A stretch of DNA of 64,000 bases. Origin: Acidobacteriota bacterium. Lineage in GTDB: Bacteria; Acidobacteriota; Thermoanaerobaculia; Gp7-AA8. Location: positions 173,747 through 237,746 of the forward strand of contig QHVT01000010.1 of assembly GCA_003223645.1 (NCBI GenBank). The letters run 5' to 3'. This document shows positions 1 to 9,446 of the stretch, piece by piece (the first letter of the stretch is position 1; each line of letters starts with the position of its first letter). The position numbers and the translations under genes are program-made. The notes below the pieces were generated by a model. The model did not search any database. It was not told where the DNA came from and saw only the letters and a program-made list of their open reading frames with translations.

Positions 1-640
1 GGCGCTTGTAGATGCTGTCCGTGAAAATCAGGTCGCCCGTGCCGGTCGCATTCGCGTAGACGCGGACGAGCTGCGCACCTTCCGCATCTTTGTACGAAAT
101 CGTAGCAACCCACGCGAGGTAGGCCTGGCTGCGCTCGTTGACGACGTACACGAGCGAGGGGCTGGCCATCATCGTCGGGAAGTCGGCGCCGATCTCGTTG
201 GCCGCGTTACTGATCGCGGAGTAGCCGTCGACCGTCGCATGACGCGGCAGCTTTTCGTCGTCGCCCGGCATGAAGCGGCCGTTCAGCGCGATGACGTTTC
301 CGCTCGCATCGGCGTGCACGATCATTTCCGCGCCGACGACCGGAAGACCGCGATACTTCTCCTGGAACTTGATGTGCGTCTGCCCGAGGTTGTCGGTGAC
401 GGACGAGACGGCATCGAAGTCTTCGACACCGTTCATGTGCAGCAGCTCGCGCTGCGCTTTCAGAAAGTCCTTCGCGGCTTTGTCTTTCTGTCCGGCGCCG
501 AGCGATCCGAGATCGCCCGTGACGAATGTCGGGACTCCGTTGGGATCCTGATCGTGAATTTTGATCTTGCTGTCGGAGGTGGGGTTCTTTGCCAGGGCGA
601 CCGTGGTAGTGAATGCGAGAACGACAATCAGCTTCTTCAA
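1..640 (-). CDS. M4 (thermolysin-like) metalloprotease, N-terminal propeptide part, cut by window edge
   Basis: Reading the minus strand from 640, an open frame runs off position 1 (about 213 codons). It begins with a signal peptide (LKKLIVVLAFTTTVALA) and continues into an FTP/PepSY-type propeptide: LGQTHIKFQEKYRGLPVVGAE, then GNVIALNGRFMPG, then YLAWVATISYKD and TGDLIFTDSIYKR. This is the fungalysin/thermolysin propeptide pattern that precedes secreted zinc endopeptidases. The catalytic HExxH domain would lie outside the window. The start must be the TTG at 638-640, because an in-frame TAA lies at 647-649 and no earlier ATG or GTG exists. Family assignment is good for the propeptide; the M4 peptidase domain itself is inferred. 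Confidence 0.8.
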   Translation of the reverse strand, partial: MKKLIVVLAFTTTVALAKNPTSDSKIKIHDQDPNGVPTFVTGDLGSLGAGQKDKAAKDFLKAQRELLHMNGVEDFDAVSSVTDNLGQTHIKFQEKYRGLPVVGAEMIVHADASGNVIALNGRFMPGDDEKLPRHATVDGYSAISNAANEIGADFPTMMASPSLVYVVNERSQAYLAWVATISYKDAEGAQLVRVYANATGTGDLIFTDSIYKR

Positions 641-825
641 GATGTTTTAACCCGGCCCTTTCTTCGTTATTGACCCATAAGTAGGCGGGCGGGCAGAAAG
701 GCAACGGCGATACCACATAGCTAAGTTGTTGATTCTGTTGGTATGGACTAATTTACATGGATCATTAACTGATCCCGATGCGTTGTTACGGATCGGTTTC
801 GAGGGTCATGAACTGACCTAAAGGA

Positions 826-2877
826 TCAGCGCACGACCCGTGCGCGCGTCCGCCACGACGCGGCGCCTGCCGGATCGCCGAAAGTTTCGAGCTGTTTGGC
901 GATGTCGAGGCAGACGGCTGGCTTCGGATGTTGCGCGGCGAGACGCACTAATGTTGTGTTCGCCGCTGCGCGCTGTCCGCCAATCAACTGCAATAGAGAG
1001 AGGTCGGCATATGCCTGCAAGTCGTGCGGATCGGCTTCGATCGCGCGTTGAAACTCGCGTTCTGCATCGGCGGGACGATTGAGACGCGCGAGCGCGTCGG
1101 CGGCAACATAGTGAAAGCGCCGCGGCAGCGACGCGCCAGTGGCTTTGCGCTCGCGCTGCACGTCATCGAGCAGTTGCAGCGTCCGCGCGTAGTCGCGCTG
1201 CAACGATGCGATGCGCGCCGCGAGAAACAGCGCGTGCGTTTTCTCGGCCGGCGATGACTCCGCTGCTGCTTCTTCGCGCGTGGCGGTTGCGACGTCCTGC
1301 CGCGCGAGCGCGATCTCGCCGAGGAGCAGATGGGCGCCGGGCTGCTTCGCGGAGAGCGCGATCTGCGCGTGCGACGCGGCGTCGTCGATCTTTCCGGATT
1401 CGAGCAGCGCGAATCCGGCGGAGAGCGCGAACGAGCCCGCAAGGCGCGGCGTCCTCGCGATCCCCTCCTCGTACACACGAACGGCGGATTCGGCATCGCC
1501 GATCGTGTCGTACTCCTCGCCGAGCTGCTCGCGCACATCGCTCCATCGCGGATTTTCCGCGAGCAGCGCTTGCAGCGCAGCGATCGCGCCGGCGTGATCG
1601 CCGTGCGCGCGAAGATCGGCGACCGATTTCAATCGACCGAGTTGGCCGATGACGTCTTTCGGATCGGGAAGCGGACCGCTCGCGGCTTCGGCGCCCGCGT
1701 TGATGTAGCCGAGGGCGGCGAGCTTCTTCGCTTCCTCCGGATCAATGCGGTCGGGTGCGGCGAACGCGCCGCCGAGATCTTGCGCGAGCTGGCGAGACGC
1801 GCTGAACGCGCGGCGCTCGCGATCGATGATGTTCGTCCGCTCGCGCGGATCGCGCGCGAGGTCGTACACCTCGCCGCGCGGCGCATCGATGACGTGCTGA
1901 TGATCGCGAACGATCGATCGCAGCTCCGACCAGCCGAGGTGAATGCGCGGGAAGAACGACTCCGCGTAGGCGGCGCGCGAGGCGGGCACATCGCGAAGCA
2001 GCGACACGCCTTTCATCGACGAAGGCGGCGCGATGCCGGCGGCGTCGAGAATCGTCGGCGCGACGTCGATGAGCTGCGCGTTCGTGTCAGCATTCCCGGT
2101 CGCGCGCCGCGCGTTCTTCGGCAGCTTCACGATCAGCGGCACGTGCAGGTCTTCGGCGTAGAGAAACACGCCGTGTTCCTGCTCGCCGTGATCCATCAGC
2201 CCTTCGCCATGATCGGAGACCAGCACGATGATCGCGCGGTCGTAGATGCCGCTCGCTTTCAGATGATCGAGAAACGCGCCGGTGATCGCGTCGGCCGCGC
2301 GCACGTCGTCGTCGTACGCCGGCTCGTACGGCGCGTGCGGCTCGTAGAGATGAAGAAAGTAGAAGAACGGTTCGTCGCGATGCGCGTCGATCCACTCCTC
2401 CGCGATTTTCTCCGTCGCCGTCCCGCGCCGCTGCAGCGCGCCGATCGGAGCGCCTTCGACGAGACCGATCGCATCGTCGTAATTTTCGAAGCCGTTCGCC
2501 GCGCCTGTCGTCGCGCGCAGCACGTACGCGGACACGGCTGCGCCGGTGCGATATCCATTCGCACGCAGAACCGATGCGAGCGTCGGCTTCGCGCCGTCGA
2601 AGTGATAGCCGGAGTTGTCGCGCACTCCGTGCTCCGGCGGCAGGAGGCCGGTGAAGATCGAGAGGTGCGACGGCAGCGTGAGCGGGCAGTGCGACCAGGC
2701 GTGGCGAAACGCCATGCCGTCGCGCGCAAGCGCGTCGAGATGCGGCGTGCGCTGCGGCGTCACGCGATCCGCGCGCAGCGTGTCGATCGAGATCAGGATG
2801 ACGGGCGGCGGCTGGCGCTTCGCGCACGCGGCGAGGAGCAGCAGAACGAGCGCGCAGCGCTTCACGCGCGCGACCAT
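826..2877 (-). CDS. sulfatase-superfamily lipoprotein fused to TPR repeats
   Basis: 683 residues. The N-terminus has a lipoprotein signal (LLLLAAC, Cys18), so it is probably membrane anchored. Residues ~25-390 form an alkaline-phosphatase/sulfatase fold: ISIDTLRADRV supplies metal ligands, TLPSHLSIFTG is the nucleophile loop and VSDHGEG a distal metal site. The nucleophile position carries Thr67 rather than the Cys/Ser of formylglycine sulfatases, so it may act as a phosphoester or phosphoglycol hydrolase/transferase rather than a true sulfatase. Residues ~420-670 are TPR-like helical repeats (AIAALQALLAENPRWSDVR, SAVRVYEEGIARTP). The stop is at 826-828. The gene diverges from glycerol kinase across a palindromic repeat. 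Confidence 0.85.
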   Translation of the reverse strand: MVARVKRCALVLLLLAACAKRQPPPVILISIDTLRADRVTPQRTPHLDALARDGMAFRHAWSHCPLTLPSHLSIFTGLLPPEHGVRDNSGYHFDGAKPTLASVLRANGYRTGAAVSAYVLRATTGAANGFENYDDAIGLVEGAPIGALQRRGTATEKIAEEWIDAHRDEPFFYFLHLYEPHAPYEPAYDDDVRAADAITGAFLDHLKASGIYDRAIIVLVSDHGEGLMDHGEQEHGVFLYAEDLHVPLIVKLPKNARRATGNADTNAQLIDVAPTILDAAGIAPPSSMKGVSLLRDVPASRAAYAESFFPRIHLGWSELRSIVRDHQHVIDAPRGEVYDLARDPRERTNIIDRERRAFSASRQLAQDLGGAFAAPDRIDPEEAKKLAALGYINAGAEAASGPLPDPKDVIGQLGRLKSVADLRAHGDHAGAIAALQALLAENPRWSDVREQLGEEYDTIGDAESAVRVYEEGIARTPRLAGSFALSAGFALLESGKIDDAASHAQIALSAKQPGAHLLLGEIALARQDVATATREEAAAESSPAEKTHALFLAARIASLQRDYARTLQLLDDVQRERKATGASLPRRFHYVAADALARLNRPADAEREFQRAIEADPHDLQAYADLSLLQLIGGQRAAANTTLVRLAAQHPKPAVCLDIAKQLETFGDPAGAASWRTRARVVR

Positions 2878-2890
2878 AGCATGCAGGACA

Positions 2891-2963
2891 TGCGGTTAGG
2901 CGGTTGCTCGGTTACGCGGTTGCTCGGAACTGCGCAACCGCGTGACTGCGCAACCGCGCAACC
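2891..2963. repeat. palindromic octamer-repeat element (GCGGTTGC family)
   Basis: Tandem 8-bp words of the type GCGGTTGC/TCGGTTAC are followed by their inverted complements (GCAACCGC, GTAACCGA types), giving an imperfect hairpin. It lies between the divergent sulfatase and glycerol kinase genes. Sister copies are at 34,820, 37,503 and 61,365. Confidence 0.85.
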
Positions 2964-3002
2964 GGAATCGCGCCACTCCACGCCGGCGAATAGAATCTGC
3001 CG

Positions 3003-4580
3003 ATGCCCGCCGCCATCCTCGCGCTCGACCAGGGCACGACCAGCTCGCGCGCGATCGTGTTCGACGAGGCGGGACGCCCGCTCGCCAGCGCGCAGCGCGA
3101 GTTCCGGCAGTTCTATCCGCAGCCCGGCTGGGTCGAGCACGACGCGACGGAGATCTGGTCCACGCAGAGCGCGGTGATGGCGGAAGCGATCGCGCTTGTA
3201 AAAAGTATGTCACCGCGCGTGGAGATCGCGGCGATCGGCATCACCAATCAGCGCGAGACGACAGTCGTGTGGGATCGCGAGTCCGGCGTGCCGGTCGCGA
3301 ACGCCATCGTGTGGCAGGATCGAAGAACTGCCGCGATGTGCGACGGTCTTGCGGCGGGAGGACACGAAACGTTCGTGCGCGATCGCACGGGTCTCGTGAT
3401 CGACGCGTACTTTTCCGGCACGAAGCTGCGCTGGCTCCTCGATCGCTGCGATCGCGATCCCGAGCGGCTCGCGTTCGGCACGATCGATTCCTGGCTGGTG
3501 TGGAACCTCACGCGCGGCGCGGCGCACATCACCGACGTCACAAACGCGTCGCGCACGATGCTCTTCGACATCCACCGCGCTGAGTGGGACGACGAGCTCC
3601 TCGCGCTCCTCGGCGTTCCGCGCTGCGTCCTGCCGCAAGTGAAATCGTCGAGCGAGATTTACGCAAAGACCACTGACGGCATCCCGATCGCCGGCATCGC
3701 CGGCGATCAGCAGGCGTCACTGTTCGGCCAGCGCTGCACGCGCGCGGGGATGGCGAAGAACACCTACGGCACCGGCTCGTTCGTGGTGATGAACACGGGC
3801 GAGCACGCGGTGTCGTCGAAGAACGGACTCCTCGCCACGATCGCGTGGCAACTGGGCGATGGAGTGGTGCGCGCCTCCGGCGCGCATTCGGGCGGGGGAA
3901 CGAAAGGCGCGCCGGAGGCGCGCACCACTCGATGCTACGCGCTCGAAGGCAGCATCTTCATCACCGGCGCGGCGGTGCAATGGCTGCGCGACGGCCTCGG
4001 CATCATTCGCACCGCGCCGGAAGTCGAAGCGCTCGCGGCGTCGGTGCCGGACAGCGGCGGCGTGGTGGTCGTGCCCGCGTTCACGGGCCTCGGCACGCCG
4101 CACTGGGACGCGTACGCGCGCGGCACGATCAGCGGCATCACGCGCGGCACGAGCGCGGCGCACATCGCGCGCGCGACGCTGGAGTCGATCGCGCTGCAAA
4201 CCGCGGACGTGCTCGACGCGATGCAGATCGACTCCGGCATCGCCATCGACGAGCTGCGCGTCGACGGCGGCGCGTCGACCAATGATCTATTGATGCAGAT
4301 GCAGGCCGACATCGCCGGCATCCCCGTTATCCGCACGCGCGTCCCCGAGACGACCGCCCTCGGCGCCGCCTACCTCGCCGGACTCGCGGTGGGCTTCTAT
4401 CGCGACCTGGACGACCTCGGAGTGGTGCGCGCCTCCGGCGCGCTTTCGGGCGGGGGCGCGCCGGAGGCGCGCACCACTCCGCAGCTCGTCTTCACGCCGC
4501 AAATGAGCGCGTCCGAGCGCGCGTCGATGCGCGAGCGATGGGCGCGCGGCGTGGAGCGTGCCAAAGGCTGGGCGATCTAG
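3003..4580 (+). CDS. glpK: glycerol kinase carrying two in-frame palindromic insertions
   Basis: 525 residues, about 25-30 longer than typical GlpK. It phosphorylates glycerol to sn-glycerol 3-phosphate with ATP. FGGY-kinase motifs are clear: [14 protein letters not shown] at the start, [57 protein letters not shown] and [19 protein letters not shown]. The extra length comes from two copies of one palindromic element (3862-3930 and 4420-4479), each translated in the same frame as [20 protein letters not shown]. Whether the enzyme stays active is not known, but the rest of the frame is intact. It overlaps no neighbour; the desaturase begins 22 nt downstream. Confidence 0.95.
   Translation: MPAAILALDQGTTSSRAIVFDEAGRPLASAQREFRQFYPQPGWVEHDATEIWSTQSAVMAEAIALVKSMSPRVEIAAIGITNQRETTVVWDRESGVPVANAIVWQDRRTAAMCDGLAAGGHETFVRDRTGLVIDAYFSGTKLRWLLDRCDRDPERLAFGTIDSWLVWNLTRGAAHITDVTNASRTMLFDIHRAEWDDELLALLGVPRCVLPQVKSSSEIYAKTTDGIPIAGIAGDQQASLFGQRCTRAGMAKNTYGTGSFVVMNTGEHAVSSKNGLLATIAWQLGDGVVRASGAHSGGGTKGAPEARTTRCYALEGSIFITGAAVQWLRDGLGIIRTAPEVEALAASVPDSGGVVVVPAFTGLGTPHWDAYARGTISGITRGTSAAHIARATLESIALQTADVLDAMQIDSGIAIDELRVDGGASTNDLLMQMQADIAGIPVIRTRVPETTALGAAYLAGLAVGFYRDLDDLGVVRASGALSGGGAPEARTTPQLVFTPQMSASERASMRERWARGVERAKGWAI
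3862..3930. repeat. palindromic element inside glpK, copy 1
   Basis: A perfect 23-nt inverted repeat: left arm 3862-3884 (begins GAGTGGTGCGCGCC), right arm 3908-3930 (ends GCGCGCACCACTC). It is read in frame as residues ~287-309 of glycerol kinase. Confidence 0.95.
4420..4479. repeat. palindromic element inside glpK, copy 2
   Basis: The same 23-nt arms as the copy at 3862: left 4420-4442, right 4457-4479, with a shorter loop. It is read in the same frame, near residues 473-492, close to the C-terminus of the kinase. Confidence 0.95.
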
Positions 4581-4602
4581 ATATACTGACGAACACAATC
4601 AC

Positions 4603-5481
4603 ATGTGGGTTGATACCGATCAGCGGGCGGCAGCGATCCGCGGCGGAGCGGTCGATCTCGACCGGATCGACTGGCTGCGTTGCGCGCCGTTCGTCCTTCT
4701 GCACCTCGGCTGCTTCGCGGTCTACTTCATCGAATGGATGTGGGATGCGGTGATCGTCGCCGCCGCGCTGTACTTCGTGCGGATGTTCGGCATCATCGGT
4801 ATCTATCACCGCTACTTCTCGCACCGCACCTTCCGCACGTCGCGCGCGATGCAGTTCGCGTTCGCGATCCTCGGCGCGTCGTCCGCGCAGCGCGGGCCGC
4901 TGTGGTGGGCGGCCAACCATCGCGAACATCACCGCACGTCCGACACCGAAGGCGATCCGCATTCGCCGCTGCGCGTCGGGTTCTTCCGCGCGCACGCCGG
5001 CTGGTTCATGTCGTCGCGCTGGTTCGAGACGAATTACTAGCGCATCGGCGACTTCGCGCGATTCCCCGAGCTGGTGTGGCTCAATCGCTTCGACAAAGTG
5101 ATCCCGCTCGCGCTCGGACTCACGCTGTTTCTCTGCGGCGGACTCGATCTCTTCATCTGGGGCTTCGTGATCAGCACGACGCTGCTCTTCCACGCAACCG
5201 CGAGCATCAACTCGCTCGCGCACCTCTTCGGCAGGCGCCGCTACGAGACCGGCGACGAGAGCCGTAACAACCTCTGGCTCGCGCTCATCACCCTCGGCGA
5301 GGGATGGCACAACAATCACCACCAGCACATGAGCTGCACACGCCAGGGCTTTTACTGGTGGGAGATCGACGTGACGTACTACGTGCTGCGAGTGCTGTCG
5401 TGGATCGGGATCATCTGGGACCTGAAGCCGGTGCCGGATGTCGCGTACGATCCCGCGCGTCAGCTGCAGCGAATTGCGTAA
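4603..5481 (+). pseudogene. acyl-CoA/fatty-acid desaturase interrupted by in-frame TAG
   Basis: A membrane di-iron desaturase of the delta-9 type. The frame from ATG 4603 carries the first two histidine boxes, HRYFSHR (HX4H) and HREHHR (HXXHH), then meets TAG at 5038-5040. The same frame continues with RIGDFARFPELVWLNRF and the third box HNNHHQH to the stop at 5481 (292 codons in total). Without the TAG it would be a normal full-length desaturase. A GAG-to-TAG change at a position usually occupied by Glu or Lys in this family would explain it. Possibilities are a recent nonsense mutation, a sequencing error or, less likely, amber read-through. An upstream in-frame ATG at 4558 lies inside glpK and is not needed. 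Confidence 0.85.
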
Positions 5482-5879
5482 ACCGACGTCGCGCGCGCGA
5501 CGACTCGCTGGTCCGCGTCTTCGAGATCGCACTCCAGGTGCGCCGTTCCGCGTCCGCGACGAATGACACGCGCGTGCGCGCTGAGCGTGCCGTTCACGAT
5601 CGGCGCGAAATAGCTCATCTGCATCTGCAGCGTCGCGAACGACTCGCCGTCGGCGGCGATCGTCGCGAGCGCGGTTCCCATCGCGACGTCGGCGAGATCG
5701 CAGAACACGCCGCCGTGCAGCGTGCCCATCGCGTTATGCAACCGATCGGTTGCCGTCAGTTCGACGCGCGCTTCGCCTGCGCCGAGGCTCACCGGCCGCA
5801 CTTGCAGGAGCGTCGCGATCGGCGCGAGCTCGATCTCGCCGGCGAGCCACTTCTCGACGAGCGCGGAGAGTTTGCTCAT
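5460..5879 (-). CDS. PaaI-like hotdog thioesterase
   Basis: 139 residues from ATG 5879 (MSKLSALVEKWLAGE). Hotdog-fold acyl-CoA thioesterase features are LHNAMGTLHGGVFCDLADVAMG (the HGG motif with the following acidic residue), a central helix, and the strands FATLQMQMSYFAPI and GTAHLECDLEDADQRVVA. The family hydrolyses aromatic or short acyl-CoA thioesters; the substrate here is unknown. It overlaps the 3' end of the desaturase frame tail-to-tail by 22 nt. Confidence 0.85.
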   Translation of the reverse strand: MSKLSALVEKWLAGEIELAPIATLLQVRPVSLGAGEARVELTATDRLHNAMGTLHGGVFCDLADVAMGTALATIAADGESFATLQMQMSYFAPIVNGTLSAHARVIRRGRGTAHLECDLEDADQRVVARATSVYAIRCS

Positions 5880-6210
5880 TGTCCGAATCGCCGCAGCCAC
5901 TCTATGCCGCAACGAGCGGTGGCTCGCTCGTCGAAGCCGCGGCGGCCGAGGAATACGTGTTCTCGCCCATCGTCCGCCTCTCGATTGATTTTTGAATGTA
6001 ACGAAGGACGGACGGAATGTCTACCGCCGAGGAGAGCGGGCATCTTGCCCGCCTCACCGGGGGCGGGCGAGACGCCCGCTCTCCTATTGCCTTCGAAAGC
6101 GTTCCACACCGTCTATACGATCTCTTCGGATCGAGAATACGCACGGCGGGCTGTTGCGATTCTTCTCGCTAGCTAGAGTTTCAGCTCGCGGAGCCGTTCG
6201 ACGGGATCTC
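5880..6210. other. intergenic stretch with one palindrome, otherwise no gene seen
   Basis: Between the thioesterase start and the end of the nucleotidyltransferase gene I find no coding frame with family features. The only structure is the palindrome at 6030-6085. Confidence 0.6.
6030..6085. repeat. palindromic element (GGAGAGCGGGC family)
   Basis: Arms begin AGGAGAGCGGGCATC and end GACGCCCGCTCTCCT, with inner complementary GCCCGCC/GGGCGGGC words. A second copy lies at 12,741-12,797. Confidence 0.9.
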
Positions 6211-6510
6211 TCACACCGGCACCGCTTCGGCGATTACTCGATCACGAATCCGATCTTTCAGCCCGCGTGCCGTGATCACATCAACCGGTCTTCCGAGAAG
6301 CTCAGTTAATTCCGCCACGAGGCCGCCGAGATCGAAGAGGCTTCGGTCGGGTTGCAATTCAACGAGAAAGTCGATGTCGCTCATTTCGTCGGCTTCGCCG
6401 CGCGCGACGGAGCCGAACACGCGAATGTCCGATGCGCCGTATTGCGCGGCGATCGCAAGAATTTCTGAGCGGCGTTGCGCGACTAGCTCGTCGCGTTGCA
6501 TCGAAGTCAT
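6211..6510 (-). CDS. MntA-like minimal nucleotidyltransferase
   Basis: 99 residues. Nucleotidyltransferase core: IRVFGSVARGEADEMSDIDFLVEL, matching GSxxRG...SDxDxxV. Proteins of this kind usually pair with a HEPN ribonuclease as the antitoxin that AMPylates it. No intact HEPN gene follows; downstream only a 13-codon remnant-like frame (VRDPVERLRELKL then stop) is visible. I treat it as an orphan. The start could be the first ATG or the one three codons in. Confidence 0.8.
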   Translation of the reverse strand: MTSMQRDELVAQRRSEILAIAAQYGASDIRVFGSVARGEADEMSDIDFLVELQPDRSLFDLGGLVAELTELLGRPVDVITARGLKDRIRDRVIAEAVPV

Positions 6511-6528
6511 TTCACCACAACGCCGCGC

Positions 6529-9324
6529 TCACCGCCGCCATTCATCGATCACGTTCGCGATCAGTCCCGTCCATCCCGTCTGATGGGAGGCGCCGAGGCC
6601 TTCGCCCGTATCGCCGTTGAAGTACTCGTGGAACCAGACGAGATGGCGCCAGTGCGGGTCCTTTGCGAAGAGCTCGGACTTGCGCGTGCCGCGCGGACCG
6701 AAGACGGGGCGGTAGCCGTCGGCGTCGGGGAGGAAAATGTCGATGAGACGGTCGGCGAGGGTGCGCGCGACGCCGGTGAGTGTCATGGTCTGGGCGGCGG
6801 GAGGGACGAGCGACGCGACGCGGATGCCGCGCGTGTGGACGTGCGTCGCGCCGGCGCCGATGCCTTCGCTCGCGCGGGTGTCGCTCTCCGCATCGCGCGC
6901 GACCTCTTCGTCGACTTCGACGCGCACGAACTCGCCGAATGCCTTCTCCAGCTTGCGCAGCGTCTCGATCATCAGGAACGTCGTCGGGAACCACACCGGT
7001 CCGCGCCAGTTGCTGTTGCCGCCTTTCAGAATCACCGTCGCCTCGGCGGGCTCGTATCCGACCGACGCATCGCCGAGGGTGAAGGGATGCTCTTCGTGAA
7101 ACTTGCTGAGGCTGCGCATGCCGAACGGCGAGAGGAATTCGTCGGGCTCGGCGACGCGCGCGAGAAGATGCTGCAGCTGGTTCTGATCGACGACGGCGAG
7201 GACGTGCGTGAAGTCGTGATCGTTCTTCACCGTCGTCACGCACTGCTCGACGATCTCGCGGCGATGTTTGAGGAACCAGTCGAGGTTCTCGCGGAAGGAC
7301 GGGAACGGCTCGATCCACTTTCCTTCCAGGCGCTCGACGGCGTAAAGCGGAATGAGTCCGACGAGCGATCGCACGCGGATCGGCGCGACCGAGCCGTCGC
7401 CGAATCGGAGGATGTCGTAGAAGAATCCATCCTCGGCATCCCATAGCGTGCGATTGCCGCGCACCATCTTCATCGCCGCGCCGATGTAGACGTAGTGCTC
7501 GAAGAATTTCGTCGCCAGACTCTCGTACGTCGAGTTCGTCTTCGACAGCTCGAGCGCGATGCGCATCATCACGAGCGAGAACATGCCCATCCAGCCGGTG
7601 GCGTCGCTTTGCTCGAGCACCGCGTCGCCCAACGGCTTGCTGCGGTCGTAGAGCGCGATGTTGTCGAGGCCGAGGAAGCCGCCTTCGAAGACGTTGTTTC
7701 CTTCGCGATCGACCTTGTTCACCCACCAGGTGAAATTCAGCAGCAGCTTGTGAAAACACTTCTCGAGGAACGCGACGTCCGCCTTGCCGCCGCGGATGCG
7801 ATCCATGTTGTAGACGCGCCACACCGCCCACGCCTGCACGGGCGGATTGAGATCGGAGAATTCCCATTCGTACGCGGGGATCTGTCCGCTCGGATGCTGG
7901 AACTGCTCGAAGAGCATGAGCCAGAGCTGCTCCTTCGCGAATTCGCCGTCGATGAGCGCGTAGACGACGGAGTGAAACGCGAGGTCCCACGCCGCGAACC
8001 ACGGATACTCCCACTTGTCCGGCATCGAGAGGATGCGCATGGAGTTGAGGTGGCGCCACCGCGAGTTGCGCCCGCGCTGCCGCTCCGCGGGCGGCGGCGC
8101 GGCGGGATCGTCGCCGTCGAGCCAGACGTCGACGTCGAAGAGATAGCTCTGCTTGTTCCAGAGCATCCCGGCGAAGGCCTGGCGCTGGATGTTTTTCTCC
8201 TCGTCGCTGGCGTTGGGCGGGTGGATGGAGGAGTAGAAAGCGTCGGCTTCCGCTCGACGCGCGTCGACGATCGAAGCGAGCTCTGTGGAGCGGCGGCCGC
8301 TTCGGCCGCCGAGCTCTCGCGAGACCCCGGCGCCCGAAGCGGGCGCCGCTCCACCAGGACCGAGGCGCATCAACAGCGTCTTCGACTCGCCCGGATCGAG
8401 CTCGTAGCGAATCCACGCGCACGCCTTTGTTCCCGTTTGCTCCGGGTTCACCGCTTCGCGTTCATCATTGATGATGTAGCGATGAAATGCGTCCTTCACG
8501 TAGGGCGTGCGGGAGGAGACGCCGTATAAGCGCTCTTTGTTGGTCTCGTTGTTCGTGAAGAGCAGCTTCGCTTCGCCGGGAACTTCGAGCACGTATTGTC
8601 CGATGCGCGTGTCGTGCAGCAGGCCGCTGAGCGGCGGTGCGTGGGTGTCGTCGGCGACCAGGTTTCCGTCGACCGCGCGGATGACCGGCGGCGTGACGTC
8701 GCCGGGACTCCACGACCACGTGTTGCGGAACCAGAGGTGCGGGATGAGGTGCAGCGGTGCGCGGTCAGGGCCGCGATTGTGCGCGGTGACGCGGAAGACG
8801 AGCGTCTCCTCATCCTCTTTCGCGATCTCGATCTCGATGTCGAAGTAGCGGCCGTCGTCGAAGACGCCGCTGTCGATCAATTCGAACTCGGGATCGCGCA
8901 AACCGCGCCGGCGGTTTTCGTCAAGCAGTTGACGATATGGATATTCGGCTTGCGGATACTTGTAGAGCATCCGCTGATAGGCGTGACTCGGCAGCGCGTC
9001 GAGGTAGAAGTAACACTCCTTCACGTCCTCGCCGTGATTCCCCTCCGTCGGCACGAGTCCGAAATAGCGCTCCTTCAGAATCGGATCGCGCTCGTTCCAG
9101 AACGCCATCGCCCAGCAGAGGATCTGGTAGCGGTCGCAGACGCCGGCGATGCCGTCCTCGCCCCAGCGGTACGCCTTCGACCGCGCGTGATCGTGCGGAA
9201 AATAGCGCCACGGATCGGAGTCCGCGCTGTAGTCCTCGCGCACCGTCCCCCACGCGCGGTCGGCGAGGTACGGCCCCCATGCGCGCCAGCGGGAGTGGGC
9301 GGAGAGACGGTCGCGCTCGGACAT
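6529..9324 (-). CDS. MGH1/GH63-like glycoside hydrolase (glucosidase)
   Basis: 931 residues from the [10 protein letters not shown] start; the longer frame upstream reads through a repeat and is not used. It resembles large (alpha/alpha)6-barrel glucosidases related to family GH63: an N-terminal beta domain ([30 protein letters not shown]) and a helical catalytic domain ([84 protein letters not shown]). There is no signal peptide, so it is probably cytoplasmic and acts on glucosides or trehalose-like substrates. A palindromic element (8285-8354) is translated in frame at about residues 324-347, between the N-terminal and catalytic parts. Confidence 0.85.
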   Translation of the reverse strand: MSERDRLSAHSRWRAWGPYLADRAWGTVREDYSADSDPWRYFPHDHARSKAYRWGEDGIAGVCDRYQILCWAMAFWNERDPILKERYFGLVPTEGNHGEDVKECYFYLDALPSHAYQRMLYKYPQAEYPYRQLLDENRRRGLRDPEFELIDSGVFDDGRYFDIEIEIAKEDEETLVFRVTAHNRGPDRAPLHLIPHLWFRNTWSWSPGDVTPPVIRAVDGNLVADDTHAPPLSGLLHDTRIGQYVLEVPGEAKLLFTNNETNKERLYGVSSRTPYVKDAFHRYIINDEREAVNPEQTGTKACAWIRYELDPGESKTLLMRLGPGGAAPASGAGVSRELGGRSGRRSTELASIVDARRAEADAFYSSIHPPNASDEEKNIQRQAFAGMLWNKQSYLFDVDVWLDGDDPAAPPPAERQRGRNSRWRHLNSMRILSMPDKWEYPWFAAWDLAFHSVVYALIDGEFAKEQLWLMLFEQFQHPSGQIPAYEWEFSDLNPPVQAWAVWRVYNMDRIRGGKADVAFLEKCFHKLLLNFTWWVNKVDREGNNVFEGGFLGLDNIALYDRSKPLGDAVLEQSDATGWMGMFSLVMMRIALELSKTNSTYESLATKFFEHYVYIGAAMKMVRGNRTLWDAEDGFFYDILRFGDGSVAPIRVRSLVGLIPLYAVERLEGKWIEPFPSFRENLDWFLKHRREIVEQCVTTVKNDHDFTHVLAVVDQNQLQHLLARVAEPDEFLSPFGMRSLSKFHEEHPFTLGDASVGYEPAEATVILKGGNSNWRGPVWFPTTFLMIETLRKLEKAFGEFVRVEVDEEVARDAESDTRASEGIGAGATHVHTRGIRVASLVPPAAQTMTLTGVARTLADRLIDIFLPDADGYRPVFGPRGTRKSELFAKDPHWRHLVWFHEYFNGDTGEGLGASHQTGWTGLIANVIDEWRR
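8285..8354. repeat. palindromic element inside glucosidase gene (GTGGAGCGGC family)
   Basis: Outer arms GTGGAGCGGCGGCCGC and GGGCGCCGCTCCAC, with inner GGCCGC/GCGGCC hairpins. It is in frame with the host gene. Sister copies are intergenic at 24,953, 40,761 and 60,145. Confidence 0.95.
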
Positions 9325-9326
9325 AT

Positions 9327-9395
9327 CGGATGGCAGATGGCGGATGACAGATGGCGAACACGATTCCGCCGTCTGCCATCCGCCATCTGCCATCT
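9327..9395. repeat. palindromic element (GGCGGATGGC family)
   Basis: Tandem GGCAGAT/GGCGGAT words followed after a spacer by the complementary ATCCGCC/ATCTGCC words. It sits directly upstream of the glucosidase start; one arm of a related element is at 23,268. Confidence 0.9.
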
Positions 9396-9446
9396 GGAAG
9401 TTTATGGGTCTAGCAGAAATACGAACGATCGTGCTATTTTCCCATT

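Noticed and set aside
4603..5481. Two separate desaturase genes at 4603-5040 and 5074-5481
   Set aside because: Both parts share one frame and together carry the single set of three histidine boxes, so one interrupted gene is simpler.
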